A DNA stretch of 64,000 nt from CAITWD01 sp963842065 (GTDB lineage Bacteria; Actinomycetota; Thermoleophilia; Miltoncostaeales; Miltoncostaeaceae): contig CAWJEW010000004.1 in the NCBI GenBank assembly GCA_963842065.1, positions 186,001 through 250,000 of the forward strand, written 5' to 3'. Positions 1 through 9,561 of this stretch are shown here, piece after piece; the first letter of the stretch is position 1, and every line of letters starts with the position of its first letter. The notes below the pieces were generated by a model. The model saw nothing but the letters and a program-made list of their open reading frames with translations. It did no database searches and was not told where the DNA came from. The position numbers were made by a program, and so were the translations under genes.

Positions 1-1330
1 GTCGCGGCGATCGCCGCGATGGCGAGGGCCGCGCCCATGGCCGGCCAGGACCGCGGCAGTAGCGCGAGGCCGACGGCGGCGGTGATCGCAAACAAGGCAA
101 TCGACGGGGCGAGGTAGCGGACCCCGATGTTGATCCCCGATCTCATCGTGACGGCGAAGTACACGAGCCCGGGTGCGAAGACCCACAACAGCGCCTGATG
201 TCGGCACCACGCCAGCCACGCGACCCCGATCAGCATCGCGACGAGTTCCCCGATCGTGGTCTTGAGGAAGAATGCCTCCGGGAAGTACAGCCATGAATTG
301 GCCAGATGCTGCCCGCCGTTGAGCCAGGAGACGTAGTTGCCGGCCGAGGAGATGTGGTCAATCAGCTGCCAGTGCGCGCCCCAGAGCCACGATTCCGGCA
401 CCAGCCGGTTGAAGCCAGCAGGCAGCCAGGCACGTGCAGGCTCCGAAAAATTGAACGGCGCGTAGACGGCGGTCACGACGACATACGCGACCGCCACCAG
501 GACGGCGGTCGGGACGGCCACGCGGCGCAGCCGGGCCACGAACCCGCCGCTTCCAGTCACGAAGCTCAGCAGCACGGCCAGCGGGATCAGGATCACCGCG
601 CCGGCCTTCGAGAGCAGCGCAAACCCGAGGGCGAGCCCGGCCACCATCAGCCAGCGCCGGCGCTGGGTCATCTGCCACTGCCACAGTGAGGCCAGGAAGC
701 TGACGAACCCGAGGGTGAGCGGAACATCGAGCGTGGCCAGGTGGCCGTGCGCCATGATGGTCGGGTCGAACCCGACGAAGGCCGCGGCGAGCACCGACCC
801 GACCGGACCGGCCAGTCGGTAGGCCCACAGGGCCGACACGACGATCAGTGCGAGGGTGATCAGGATCGCCGGCATGCGGGCGAAGGTGATCAGGCGCTTG
901 AGGTTGCTGACCGTCGGGTTCGGCGTGAGCGTCTGATAGCTGTCGGCGGTGCAGGCCGTGTCGGTCGGCACGCCCGACAACTCCGCCCCGACGCCGGCCA
1001 GCAGTTTCGGACCGGCGGGGTTCGTCGGCTCGAGATCGACGAGCCCGGTGTTGAACGCGCACGCGCCCGCGTGCACGTAGAAGATCTCATCGGTCAGAAG
1101 ATCTCATCGGTCGTGACGCTGTCATCGACCGCCGCGCGGACGAGGACGGCGCCAGAGACCAGGATGATCAGCCCGACGATCACGGCCGTGACCAGCGCGC
1201 GGTGCGCGCCACGCCACCTCGTCACCCGCGCCAGGTCCGAAAACTGGGCCCGCCCGGTGCCCGCACCATCGGTGTCCCCCCGTGCCTGGGGGGGGGTCGC
1301 CCGCAGGACGCGCGGGCGGCTGGTGCTCAT
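1..1330 (-). pseudogene. GT39-like membrane glycosyltransferase, 3'-truncated by window edge and frameshifted
   Basis: This is the amino-terminal part of a polytopic glycosyltransferase of the ArnT/PMT (GT39) type, which moves sugars from polyprenyl-phosphate donors at the membrane. A first hydrophobic segment (about residues 45-65) is followed by the TTDEIF acidic motif. After that the frame is lost at a 17-bp tandem duplication that introduces a stop. Taking out one copy restores a long frame reading YVHAGACAFNTGLVDLEP, which is closely similar to the intact paralogue at 55800-57425 (IHSAACIVNTGLIDLEP). Helical hydrophobic segments and the FDPTI and LSKAGAVILIP stretches match that paralogue in order. 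The gene runs leftward off the window, so its C-terminus is unseen. The start at 1330 is the first ATG in the frame. The family call is secure; whether the lesion is real is not. Confidence 0.8.
1079..1112. repeat. 17-bp perfect tandem duplication
   Basis: Two adjacent identical copies of a 17-base unit (agaagatctcatcggtc), at 1079-1095 and 1096-1112. Because 17 is not a multiple of three, the duplication frameshifts the glycosyltransferase read on the minus strand. It could be replication slippage or an assembly artefact. Confidence 0.95.
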
Positions 1331-1422
1331 AGAACGTGCTCATGGCGCTCGTAGTTGGAGTCGGCTCGAGGCCCGCCCGACTTAGGCGCGTCGCCCGCCG
1401 CGCCGGCGCCGCCGAGGGTGCC

Positions 1423-3411
1423 TCAGATCGCGCGTACTGTCCCGGACGCGGCGCCGAAGCTCACGTTGGGATCACTCGCGCTGGCGGTGACCCGGTAGGT
1501 CCCACGCACGCGGAGCGCCAGCGCCACCCGCACGGTCCGCGCAGACGCGGTCAGGGCGCGCTCAAACACGTGGCGTCCGGTGCGCCACACCAGCCTCAGG
1601 CGCGCCCCGACGACCAACCGCGAAACCGACACCGTGAGCGATCGCCCATGCCGGATCGTCTTCAGACCCGACAGCGCCAGCGCCGCGTCGGCCTGGGCGA
1701 CGGGCACCGTCACAAAGACGGTGGCCGGCGCGTAGTAGGACGAGGCCGGCGTGAAGCGCACGGCGACGCGCGGCCTGCCCGCGTCGAGGAGTTGCGCAGG
1801 CGTGACAAAGCCGAACGTGCCCGCCGTATCCGCCACGCCGCCGCTCAGCTGCGAGACACCGAGCCGCTGGCCGTAGGTGATCGCGCTGGCGACGGGAAGC
1901 GTGGTGATCCGGGACGGGATCAACGCTGTCGTCGAGCCCCCGTCCGTGATGGTCCAGCCATCGCCCGTCAGCAGGACCGCGTCGTGCGCATGGGCCGCCA
2001 GCCCGTTGTACTCCGAGGTCCCGGCGTCGAAGGTCACACCCAGGTGCACGGCCTCGGACGCCCAGCCCATCAGCAGCTCGTCGTAGTTGGCGATCGACAA
2101 CCCCGCCGAGTCGCCGAACATACCGGTCATGTCGGTGACGCTGGTGACGTTCCATGTACCGATCGGCTGATCGAAGCTGACGGCACCGTCGAACATGGTG
2201 TTCATGGCGGTCACCGCACCGGTGTTCCAACCGCCGACCGGCTGGTTGAAGAGCGCGGCTTCGGAGAACATGGACGACATCTCGGTGACGTGGCTGGTGT
2301 CCCAGCCCGCCAGGGACTGATCGAACGCGGCCGCGCCGGCGAACATATTGCTCATGTCGGTGACGTTGCTCGTGTCCCAGGTGGCGATCGGCTGATCGAA
2401 CGACGTGGCGTCGGCGAACATCCCGGTCATGTCGGTGACCTGGCCGGTGTCCCAGCCGCCGATCGGCTGATCGAAGGCGTAGGCGCTGTTGAACATGTTG
2501 CTCAACGAGGTCACCGAGGCCGTGTTCCACGCATCCAGCGGCTGATTGAACGCGGTCGCCCCAGAGAACAGGGAGCTGATGTCGGTGACGTGGCTCGTGT
2601 CCCAGCCGCCGATCGGCTCATCGAAGGCGACCGCGTTACTGAACATGCCGCTCATGGTCGTCACCGCCGACGTGTCCCAGCCGCCGATCGGCTGATCGAA
2701 GGCAACGGCGGACGCGAACATGTCCGACATGTCGGTAACGTGGCTCGTGTCCCACGCGCTGATGTCAGAGTCGAACCCCGATGCCCCGTTGAACATGCCC
2801 GCCATGTTGGTGACCGCCGAGGTGTCCCAGCCGTCGAGCGCCTGGTTGAACGACGACGCGCCTTGGAACGCACCGCTCAGATCGGTGACCCCGGGCGGCA
2901 GGCTCGTCGGAACCGCGGTCAGGCTCGACGCGCCGGCGAACGCGCCGGCGAGACTCGTGATGCCGAGCGAGCCGAACGACGTGACGCCCGTGATGAGGTT
3001 CGCGCCCGTGTAGCCGGCGGGGTCGCCAAAGCGGGTCAGCCACGGTCCTCCGGGCGAGACCGTGGTGTCGGGGGCGATGACGACCTCGTAGGTCGAGTCC
3101 GGCAGGTAGGTGTGCGCCGGGGTATCGCCCGGGGCGGCGAAGGTGTCAGCGGAGCCGTCGCCCCAATCGACGCTCACCGCCACGGAGCCGCCGAGCGGCA
3201 GCGAGAGCGATGTGTCCACGTTGGTGGTCGTCACCGTCAGGCACATGTCGACGCTCGCATCGCACGGCCCGGCGGCAGCCGTGGCGGGCGCGATCAGGCA
3301 CGTGACCCCTAGGAGCACCAGGACGCCCGCAAGAGCGGTCAACCCGGCTCCGGTCCGGACCACCCAGCGCCAGCACGACGCCAATCCACCCGTGCGCTCG
3401 CTTCCACTCAT
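1423..3411 (-). CDS. BspA-like (DUF285) secreted repeat protein
   Basis: A 662-residue secreted protein. Residues 1-47 form a signal peptide: a basic start, a hydrophobic core (LTALAGVLVLLGVTCLI) and an ATAAAG cleavage region. A PKD-like stretch follows, with VDWGDGS at about 81-87. Residues 188-437 hold ten 25-residue repeats of the form FDQPIxxWDTSxVTDMSxMFxxAxx, the signature of BspA-type DUF285 leucine-rich repeats. The C-terminal 150 residues look like beta-sandwich Ig-like domains (RHGRSLTVSVSRLVVGARLRLVW). No LPXTG motif or C-terminal membrane anchor is visible, so it is probably secreted or loosely surface-bound. In other bacteria the family acts in adhesion and surface binding; its role here is unknown. 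The start has a hydrophobic signal directly behind it, which supports the chosen ATG. Confidence 0.9.
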   Translation of the reverse strand: MSGSERTGGLASCWRWVVRTGAGLTALAGVLVLLGVTCLIAPATAAAGPCDASVDMCLTVTTTNVDTSLSLPLGGSVAVSVDWGDGSADTFAAPGDTPAHTYLPDSTYEVVIAPDTTVSPGGPWLTRFGDPAGYTGANLITGVTSFGSLGITSLAGAFAGASSLTAVPTSLPPGVTDLSGAFQGASSFNQALDGWDTSAVTNMAGMFNGASGFDSDISAWDTSHVTDMSDMFASAVAFDQPIGGWDTSAVTTMSGMFSNAVAFDEPIGGWDTSHVTDISSLFSGATAFNQPLDAWNTASVTSLSNMFNSAYAFDQPIGGWDTGQVTDMTGMFADATSFDQPIATWDTSNVTDMSNMFAGAAAFDQSLAGWDTSHVTEMSSMFSEAALFNQPVGGWNTGAVTAMNTMFDGAVSFDQPIGTWNVTSVTDMTGMFGDSAGLSIANYDELLMGWASEAVHLGVTFDAGTSEYNGLAAHAHDAVLLTGDGWTITDGGSTTALIPSRITTLPVASAITYGQRLGVSQLSGGVADTAGTFGFVTPAQLLDAGRPRVAVRFTPASSYYAPATVFVTVPVAQADAALALSGLKTIRHGRSLTVSVSRLVVGARLRLVWRTGRHVFERALTASARTVRVALALRVRGTYRVTASASDPNVSFGAASGTVRAI
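2101..2850 (-). repeat. Ten 75-bp coding repeats of the BspA-like gene
   Basis: In-frame 75-bp units encoding ten successive 25-residue DUF285 repeats. Copies differ by substitutions but not by length, so the array keeps the reading frame and is not a CRISPR or intergenic satellite. Confidence 0.9.
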
Positions 3412-3556
3412 CTGTGGGTGCTATCGGCATCCGCCGCGAGCGCATGAACGGCGTCCTGCGGACCTCCCGCGCGGTCCCCGTCACACCGGGCGGCAGCGCC
3501 GGCAGATCATGCCGGCCGGGCACCTGCGACCCCGGCCGGCATCCGTGCCGCTGCGA

Positions 3557-3948
3557 TCACGTCGCGGCGCGGCGCTGGGCGGCGGGACCGCTCGGGATCG
3601 TGCGCTGGTGAGAGACGATCCGCCACCGACCCGCGGCGCGCTCCCAGACCGTCAGGCGCCGCGTGGTGCGCGGGCCCTGGCGCAGCAGATAGGTCAGCAG
3701 ATACGTCCGGCCGCCGACCACCCGGCAGCACAACTCGCTGGCGTACCACTCGTCCGGAGGGGGTTGGCGTACCGCTGCTCCAGCGCCGTCCAGACGTCCT
3801 CCCGCCTACCGACGGACCCCGACGCCCCGACCTGCCACACGTCCTCGGCCGTGTGCACCTCGAAGTCCGCGCGGGTCAGCCCGAACTCCGGAGCGTTGAA
3901 GATCGGCTCGAATGCGGCCAGCTCCCGGATCCCGGCTGCGAGGTCCAC
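3557..3948 (-). pseudogene. NTF2-like / DUF4440 protein, frameshifted
   Basis: A small NTF2-fold protein of the DUF4440 type. The N-terminal half reads IRELAAFEPIFNAPEFGLTR and then EDVWQVGASGSVGRREDVW; after that the frame breaks. Adding one C to the C5 run near 3758-3762 joins it to PPDEWYASELCCRVVGGRT and the typical family end LTVWERAAGRWRIVSHQRT, with a stop at 3557. The joined length, about 130 residues, is normal for the family. DUF4440 proteins are often steroid-delta-isomerase-like folds of unknown substrate. The lesion lies in a homopolymer, so sequencing error is likely. No operon partner is obvious; the GAP-family gene lies 48 bp upstream on the same strand and may be co-transcribed. 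Confidence 0.75.
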
Positions 3949-3996
3949 GTCACGACTCCTTTCAGGCTGTCCCGGCGCGCGGCGCCGGTGATCGGC

Positions 3997-4713
3997 TTAC
4001 GACCAGATCGCGAGCCCCTCGGCGATGAGATCCACGCCGAACACCAGCAGCAGCACTGCTATCACCGTCGCGTTGTTTACGCCCAGCCACGTCTTGAGCC
4101 GATCGAGTGCGTCCGCAGCGCGCGCGCCGCCGCGTCGGTCGTCGACGACCGACCCGGTGATCGTCACGCTGGCGACCACGACGAAGACAATCAGCGCGAC
4201 GACGACATCACCGGTTGACAGCCCGAGCTGCGCAAGACCCGCGGCGCCACCGATCGTCAGGATGAGATTCTTCGGATTCGCCGCGACGAGCAGGGCGCCG
4301 AGGCCCGCCGCCTGCCCGGGCGCCAACGAGTCGATGCGGTCCATCCATCTGGGCCGGGCGGGCTGTGCCCCGGGGGCGGGTCGCGTGCGCCACCTGCGCG
4401 CGGCGAGCGCCAGGAGCACGACCCCGAGCCCGATCTTCAGCGATGAGACCGTGTCGGAGGTCGTCGTGTGCGAGCTCGCGTTGGCGGTGGCCGCAATGGC
4501 GTAGACGACGCCGCTGATCACGGCGAGCGCGCCGACCCAGCCGGCCAGGAACGCCGGCCCGTTCCTGCGCGCCTGCCGCGAGAAGAGCGTCAGGATCACC
4601 GCAATGATCGGCAGCGGGCTGATCGCAACGCCGACGGCGAACGTCAGGACCTCGCCGATTCCGTGTCCGATGGCGCCCCCGTGCCGGATGCGCCATCGCG
4701 CGTGGTTGCCCAA
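3997..4713 (-). CDS. GAP-family (Sap-like) integral membrane protein
   Basis: A 238-residue membrane protein related to the GAP/Sap family of actinobacteria (GPL/sulfolipid-addressing proteins), which also resembles LysE-type exporters. It has six hydrophobic segments: FAVGVAISPLPIIAVILTLF, then AFLAGWVGALAVISGVVYAI, the IGLGVVLLALAA helix, GLGALLVAANPKNLILTIGG, VVALIVFVVVASVTI and the last helix ending the protein. The ISPLPIIAVI and NPKN motifs are typical of the family. Mycobacterial members help export surface glycolipids, but the cargo here cannot be read from the sequence. The first 12 residues are poor in membrane character and the true start may be internal. It is preceded on the same strand by the broken DUF1254/DUF1214 gene. 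Confidence 0.8.
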   Translation of the reverse strand: MGNHARWRIRHGGAIGHGIGEVLTFAVGVAISPLPIIAVILTLFSRQARRNGPAFLAGWVGALAVISGVVYAIAATANASSHTTTSDTVSSLKIGLGVVLLALAARRWRTRPAPGAQPARPRWMDRIDSLAPGQAAGLGALLVAANPKNLILTIGGAAGLAQLGLSTGDVVVALIVFVVVASVTITGSVVDDRRGGARAADALDRLKTWLGVNNATVIAVLLLVFGVDLIAEGLAIWS

Positions 4714-4764
4714 CGGGCGCCAGGGTCGCGCACCGCCCCGGCGCTGTCAACGCCGCGCAACGGA

Positions 4765-6113
4765 TCAGCCCGGGCCGACCACGTCGAAGTTCGGGAGCGC
4801 CCAGGTGCGGTCGGAAAACCGCTCGGTCGGTGCGTCGAGACGGATAGACACGAACCAGCCGTCCGTGCCGCCGGTGCGCAGCCAGTTGCGCTCGCGCCCG
4901 TCCGGGGCCCGCGGGCCGAACTAGAGGTCGATGCTGCCGTCGGTATTCCACTCGATCAGCTCGTCCCGACTTTCGAGACTGACGCTGCGCGCACCGTCGC
5001 CGCCGTTGTCGTACGGGCGGCGGGTCGTCTCGCAATTGAGGGTGAGACTCCACGACACCCGCACCGGGACGGGTCCTGGCACGCGCAGGCGGTAGATCGC
5101 TTCCGGGCGCAGCAGACGCCCGGCGCAGTCGGGCTCGGTCGTCATGCAGACCTGTCCGGTGCCGGGCGCGGGGCTGACCATGCCTTTGGTGCTCGCCACG
5201 GCCTCGTATTGCCAGGTGGCCCGCTCGTCGATCTGCAGCTTGACGTCGGTTTCCAGGCTGAGCGCGAAATCGACGCTTTTGTACCAGCTGGTGCCGGCCC
5301 AGTACGGGCGTGCAGCGCAGGGCGTGAATGTTGCGGATCAGCAAGTTCCCCGAGCGCCGCTGCGTCGGTCAGGATGCGCGCGTGACGCGCATCGGTCGCA
5401 AACGCGCGACCGGGAGCGATGCCAAGCGGTTCGAGCATCGCCATCACGACCCTGTCGACCTCACGAACCGGCTCGGTGGCGAGGACCTCGGCATGGCGCT
5501 CCCGGAAGATCAACCCGCGAGGCGGGGTTGCGCTCCAGTCGCGGTCGAGCCCCTCGATGAGCCGCCCAGGGCGCGGCGCCCGTCCGGCACGCGGCATCCG
5601 CATCTCCGACTTGAGCGCGGCCGCCGCCAGAAGTCGAGCACGCCGCCGGAGGTCACCCCGGCGGGATAATCGATCACAACCGGTCCGTCGGCGAGGTCGA
5701 CCCAGCCGACGATGTACGGGGTCGTCGGGTTGGCGGTCACGATGCCGCGCTTCTCCCGGAGCGAGTCGAGCACCACGAAATCGTCGAAGGCGCCGGCCGC
5801 ATAGACGCGCGCCTGCTCGGCGCGCCACGTGGCGAAGCCAACGATCGGCAGCCCCCACAGATTCGCCTCGGCGGTCCGTTGGGCGTCGAGGACGTCACAC
5901 AGCAGTGCGGACGCTTCGTCGGTCGGATACCCATGCTGGAGCTGGGTCAACCCCGTCCGGGGTTTGGATGCTCTCGTTGCCCTCAAGGCTGGCGTCTGCC
6001 GGCCGTACGATCTTCGGCGACGTCGCTCCCGGCTCCCTGGCTCGTCTCCCGATGGCCCACCCGGAGTTCTCGCGACGGCGCTCACGGAGGCCGCACGGCG
6101 ACTGGGACGCCAC
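4765..6113 (-). pseudogene. DUF1254/DUF1214 protein, multiply frameshifted with a nonsense codon
   Basis: Pieces of one protein lie in order in different minus-strand frames. The DUF1254 start is HGYPTDEASALLCDVLDAQR followed by NLWGLPIVGFATWR and PYIVGWVDLADGPVVIDYP. A central part reads PPRGLIFRERHAEVLATEP. The DUF1214 end reads WSLTLNCETTRRPYDNGG, WNTDGSIDL and then NWLRTGGTDGWFVSIRLDAP. Breaks lie near 5965, 5640 and 5310, and a TAG at 4921-4923 replaces the usual Tyr after SIDL. Intact homologues have about 450 residues, which fits the span. The family's function is not established. The 5' end is uncertain; 6113 is the first start in the N-terminal frame. Four separate lesions suggest either real decay or poor consensus here. 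Confidence 0.8.
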
Positions 6114-6282
6114 GGGTCGCGATCAGCGTGCAGTCGACCCGATTGCAGCTCCCCCCGGCCCGGACCGACGGAGTAACCGGTGGGACCACCCGCCCCTCAC
6201 GCGTTCGCCGACCGCCGGGTCGCCGGACGGGAGCCCCGCTGCGGTAGGAGCGCCCGATGCCGGGCGAGCGAGCGGCGCGCGA

Positions 6283-6915
6283 CTAGTGGGTGTCGGCGCG
6301 GATGTGCACCCGGATCATCCGTTCGACGTAGTCGCTCCCGGACGGCCACGGGAACGCAGGGATGACCTGATTGAGTGCGACAAACCCGTGGAGTCCTGCC
6401 CAGAAATATGCGGCTTGCGCGAAGGGCTCCGGCTCATTCGGCAGGCAGCGGGCAACGATCTCAAGCAGATCGTTGAACGCGTCGACGCCTTCATCTTGAC
6501 CGGAGACGGCGCCTGGCGCCGGAACGGGAACACCCTCGCGGACCTTGGTCATAAACAGCACCCGGTAGATGCCGGGGCGCTGCGCGGCGAACTCCAGGTA
6601 GGCAAGGCCGAGAGCGCGTAGTTGCTCGATCGGGTTCGCGTCCGGCGGTATCGCGGCGTGCAGGAACGCGCGCAGTTCCTTGTAGTTGGCGATCATCACC
6701 GCGCTCAGCAGCGCATCCTTGTCGCTGAAGTGCAAGTAGAGCGCGTTCGGGCTCACACCCGCGCGGGCGGTGACCGCGCGCACCGACAGCTTGTCCTGAT
6801 CGCCGAGCTCGAGTAGCAGGTCGCGCGCGGCGCCCATCAGGGCGGTGCGCAGGAGCTCCCCCTGGCCACGCGGGTTGCGTGTGCGGGTCGGTGGGGTCGT
6901 CATAAACAGAAACAT
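6283..6915 (-). CDS. TetR-family transcriptional repressor (WHG-type C-terminus)
   Basis: A 210-residue TetR regulator. The N-terminal HTH includes LSVRAVTARAGVSPNALYLH and FSDKDALLSAVM (about residues 42-75), the standard TetR recognition helix region. The C-terminal ligand domain contains FAAQRPGIYRVLFM and AYFWAGLHGFVALNQ, typical of WHG-domain TetR proteins. The gene diverges from the DUF4389 membrane gene. A perfect 14-bp palindrome overlaps the opposing promoter 26 bp from its start, so the likely targets are itself and the DUF4389 gene. Two starts are possible, 6915 and 6903 (MTTPPTRTR); the second is closer to the family length. The ligand is unknown. Confidence 0.92.
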   Translation of the reverse strand: MFLFMTTPPTRTRNPRGQGELLRTALMGAARDLLLELGDQDKLSVRAVTARAGVSPNALYLHFSDKDALLSAVMIANYKELRAFLHAAIPPDANPIEQLRALGLAYLEFAAQRPGIYRVLFMTKVREGVPVPAPGAVSGQDEGVDAFNDLLEIVARCLPNEPEPFAQAAYFWAGLHGFVALNQVIPAFPWPSGSDYVERMIRVHIRADTH

Positions 6916-6926
6916 ATCACGGGGAA

Positions 6927-6956
6927 TTGACAGTCGTACATGTACAGCTGTACATT
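6927..6956 (+). promoter_or_regulatory. Promoter for the DUF4389 gene with overlapping TetR operator
   Basis: A consensus -35 box TTGACA at 6927-6932 is followed, with 18 bp spacing, by a -10-like TACATT at 6951-6956. The spacer and -10 carry the perfect palindrome TGTACAGCTGTACA (6941-6954), overlapped by a second one, GTACATGTAC (6936-6945). The position between divergent genes, covering the -10, is the usual layout for TetR repression. Binding is inferred. Confidence 0.75.
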
Positions 6957-6992
6957 GAGGTGCTCACGTCGAACCGAACGGAGACGCCAGTC

Positions 6993-8375
6993 GTGCAAGC
7001 AACCTATCCATCAGCCATCCCGCCCTACCCTGTCCGAGTCGAGGGACACATGGTGGAAGAGCCCTCGCGCTGGTTATGGCTCATCAAGTGGCTGCTCGTG
7101 CTGCCGCACGTCGTCGTGCTTGCCGTGCTCTGGCTGGCGTTCTTCGCCAGCTCGGTAGCAGCGCTCGTTGCGGTCGCATTCACCGCGCACTATCCGCGTT
7201 CGCTCTTTCACTTCAACGTCGGGGTCATGCGCTGGACCTGGCGCGTCGCGTTCTACGCGTACGGCGCGAACGGGACCGACCGTTACCCGCCGTTCACGCT
7301 TGGCGAGGTGCCCGACTACCCCGCAGGTCTCCAGGTCGCCTATCCCGAGCACCAGCGCAGCGGCGTGCGGCTGATCGGCTGGTGGCTCGCCGGGATACCG
7401 CAGTACCTGATCGCCGCGATGTTCGTCTGCGGAGGTGTGGTGGGCTGGTGGGGCGGGGCCCGTTGGCTCGGCTTGATCGGCCTGCTCGTACTCGTCGCCG
7501 CAGTGGTTCTGCTCGTTCGCGGAACCTATCCCCGCTCGATCTTCGATCTCGTGCTCGGGCTGAATCGCTGGGTGCTTCGGGTCATCGCCTACGCGGCCGT
7601 AATGACCCCCGAATACCCGCCATTCCGGCTCGACACGGGCACGGACGATCCCGCTGGCGCGATCATCGTCACGACGTCTGGGGTCGCGACGCCCACGGCA
7701 CGCGAGCATTCCCCGTCGCCCTGGGGAGCCCGACGCATCGCCGGAACGGTGCTAGCGAGCATCGGCGTCTTGGTGGCGATCGCGGCGATCGCCACGGGCG
7801 CGACGGCGCTCGTGTTCGACCAGAGCCAGCGCGACACGAGCGGTTACCTGATGACCACACCGATGTCCTACTCCACCAACACCTACGCCCTCGTGTCTGA
7901 CAGCTACCGCGCTCCCGACGCCGACGAGTGGTTCGTCGCACGCGAGCTGCTTGGCACGATTCGCATACGCACGCACAGCAGCCGCCCCGTGTTCGTCGGG
8001 ATCGCTCCCGCGAACGCCCTCAGCGCCTACCTGGCGGGCGTGGCTCACGCGCAGGCCACACGCTTCGCCCCCGGAGCATCCGACTTCCGCGTGCAGCCGG
8101 GTGGCAAGCCGGCCGCGCCACCGACCACCCAGCGCTTCTGGGTGGCGAGCGCAACCGGCACCGGGGTGCAGACACTCAGCTGGAAGGTCCGCAGCGGCGA
8201 CTGGCAGGTCGTCCTGATGAACGCCGATGGCGCGCGCGGCGTCGCCAGCGGGCTGAGTATCGGCGCGAACGTCCCGTATCTGCTGAGGATCGCCGTTGCC
8301 GCGCTTGGCGCGGGCATCCTCATGCTGCTGCTCAGCGTCGGCGCCCTGTATCTCGCCGTTTCCCGCGCGCGCTAG
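6993..8375 (+). CDS. DUF4389-domain membrane protein
   Basis: A membrane protein with two DUF4389 units. Each contains an aromatic hydrophobic helix pair and a PRSLFHFNVGVMRWTWRV or PRSIFDLVLGLNRWVLRV motif followed by an EYPPF/RYPPF element, at about residues 45-130 and 145-210. A further helix near residue 245 leads into an extracytoplasmic domain with a jelly-roll-like look, and a last helix (VALGAGILMLLLSVGAL) closes the protein. I chose the GTG at 6993 because GGAGACG lies just upstream and the promoter would otherwise fall inside the coding region; the frame is open from 6927. Function is unknown. It is probably repressed by the divergent TetR protein. Confidence 0.85.
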   Translation: MQATYPSAIPPYPVRVEGHMVEEPSRWLWLIKWLLVLPHVVVLAVLWLAFFASSVAALVAVAFTAHYPRSLFHFNVGVMRWTWRVAFYAYGANGTDRYPPFTLGEVPDYPAGLQVAYPEHQRSGVRLIGWWLAGIPQYLIAAMFVCGGVVGWWGGARWLGLIGLLVLVAAVVLLVRGTYPRSIFDLVLGLNRWVLRVIAYAAVMTPEYPPFRLDTGTDDPAGAIIVTTSGVATPTAREHSPSPWGARRIAGTVLASIGVLVAIAAIATGATALVFDQSQRDTSGYLMTTPMSYSTNTYALVSDSYRAPDADEWFVARELLGTIRIRTHSSRPVFVGIAPANALSAYLAGVAHAQATRFAPGASDFRVQPGGKPAAPPTTQRFWVASATGTGVQTLSWKVRSGDWQVVLMNADGARGVASGLSIGANVPYLLRIAVAALGAGILMLLLSVGALYLAVSRAR

Positions 8376-8564
8376 ATGGCCGCGCCCCCAGCGAGATCTG
8401 GTCCTTCCCAGCGCCTGGGGGCGACCGTGGTCCGGCAGAGCGCACGACCTTGCGCCGATCTCGCGCCAGGCAGCTCCGCGACGTGGCGGACGTGAGAGGA
8501 CGGGGACGCGATCAGCTGGCCGGTGAGGCACCCCGCGACCATGCGGGCGGCCGCGCGGTGAAGG
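8376..8564. other. Intergenic, junction of chromosome and accessory DNA
   Basis: No gene is supported. The stretch separates the DUF4389 gene from a tRNA-Ser 3' fragment and appears to be the left border of the accessory region. Confidence 0.5.
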
Positions 8565-8626
8565 CGGAGGGGGTGGGATTCGAACCCACGGAACGTGTGG
8601 GCGTTCGACGGTTTTCAAGACTGTTG
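8565..8626 (-). other. tRNA-Ser 3' fragment, candidate attachment site
   Basis: This stretch matches the 3' half of the complete tRNA-Ser(TGA) gene at 55551-55637, from the discriminator through the T arm, variable arm and anticodon loop. It has about three mismatches in 60 bases and then diverges completely. The 5' half (acceptor 5' strand and D arm) is absent. A 3' tRNA fragment in the same orientation as a complete copy is the usual footprint of integration at a tRNA gene, with the element lying on the 5' side of the fragment. It may mark the left end of the accessory region. Confidence 0.8.
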
Positions 8627-8703
8627 GTCATCCCAATGACCGCGACTCCGCGGGTGACTAGTGGTGTGTCGCTTAAATAGTGATCTGTCGAAGCGTGGGT
8701 GGG

Positions 8704-8850
8704 ATGGTGGCTGCGGCTGGGGCTTTGGAGATGACGGGTGGGCAGCGGGTTGAGCTGGAGGGGCTTGCTCGTTCGCACAGCGCGCCGGCTCGGGAGGTGC
8801 GCCAGGCCACGGCGTTGTTGTGGGCCGCCGCGGAGGGAACCGCTGCGGTG
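8704..8850 (+). pseudogene. IS630-family transposase, N-terminal fragment
   Basis: About 49 codons resemble the helix-turn-helix start of IS630-family transposases: LEMTGGQRVELEGLARS, then SAPAREVRQATALLWAAAEG. The DDE domain is missing; the frame continues into unrelated sequence and the DHFR-like gene follows on the opposite strand. This is a truncated IS remnant close to the tRNA fragment. Identification rests on the short motif only. Confidence 0.55.
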
Positions 8851-8915
8851 GGGCGCGCAAGAGCCGCGAACCAGGGCTCCATGATGCGGCCGGCTCGGGC
8901 TAGCAAGCCCGATGG

Positions 8916-9464
<549 letters not shown>

Positions 9465-9561
9465 TTCGCGAGAGTACCGCCGATGGGGTACACGGCGGAT
9501 TCAATCGGTCGTCGGTTTGCGCGTCTTAGAAGCTGTCTCAATACCCACGTAGTCTTGTGGG

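Noticed and set aside
2101..2850. Regular 75-bp repeats that could suggest a CRISPR or satellite array
   Set aside because: The units are contiguous, in frame and encode DUF285 repeats; there are no spacers.
1336..3312. 658-codon plus-strand open frame
   Set aside because: It is the antisense shadow of the BspA-like repeat gene; its Arg/Gly-rich repeats mirror the 75-bp coding units and match no family.
8565..8650. Second tRNA-Ser gene
   Set aside because: Sequence diverges from tRNA-Ser after the anticodon loop, and the 5' half cannot fold into an acceptor or D arm.
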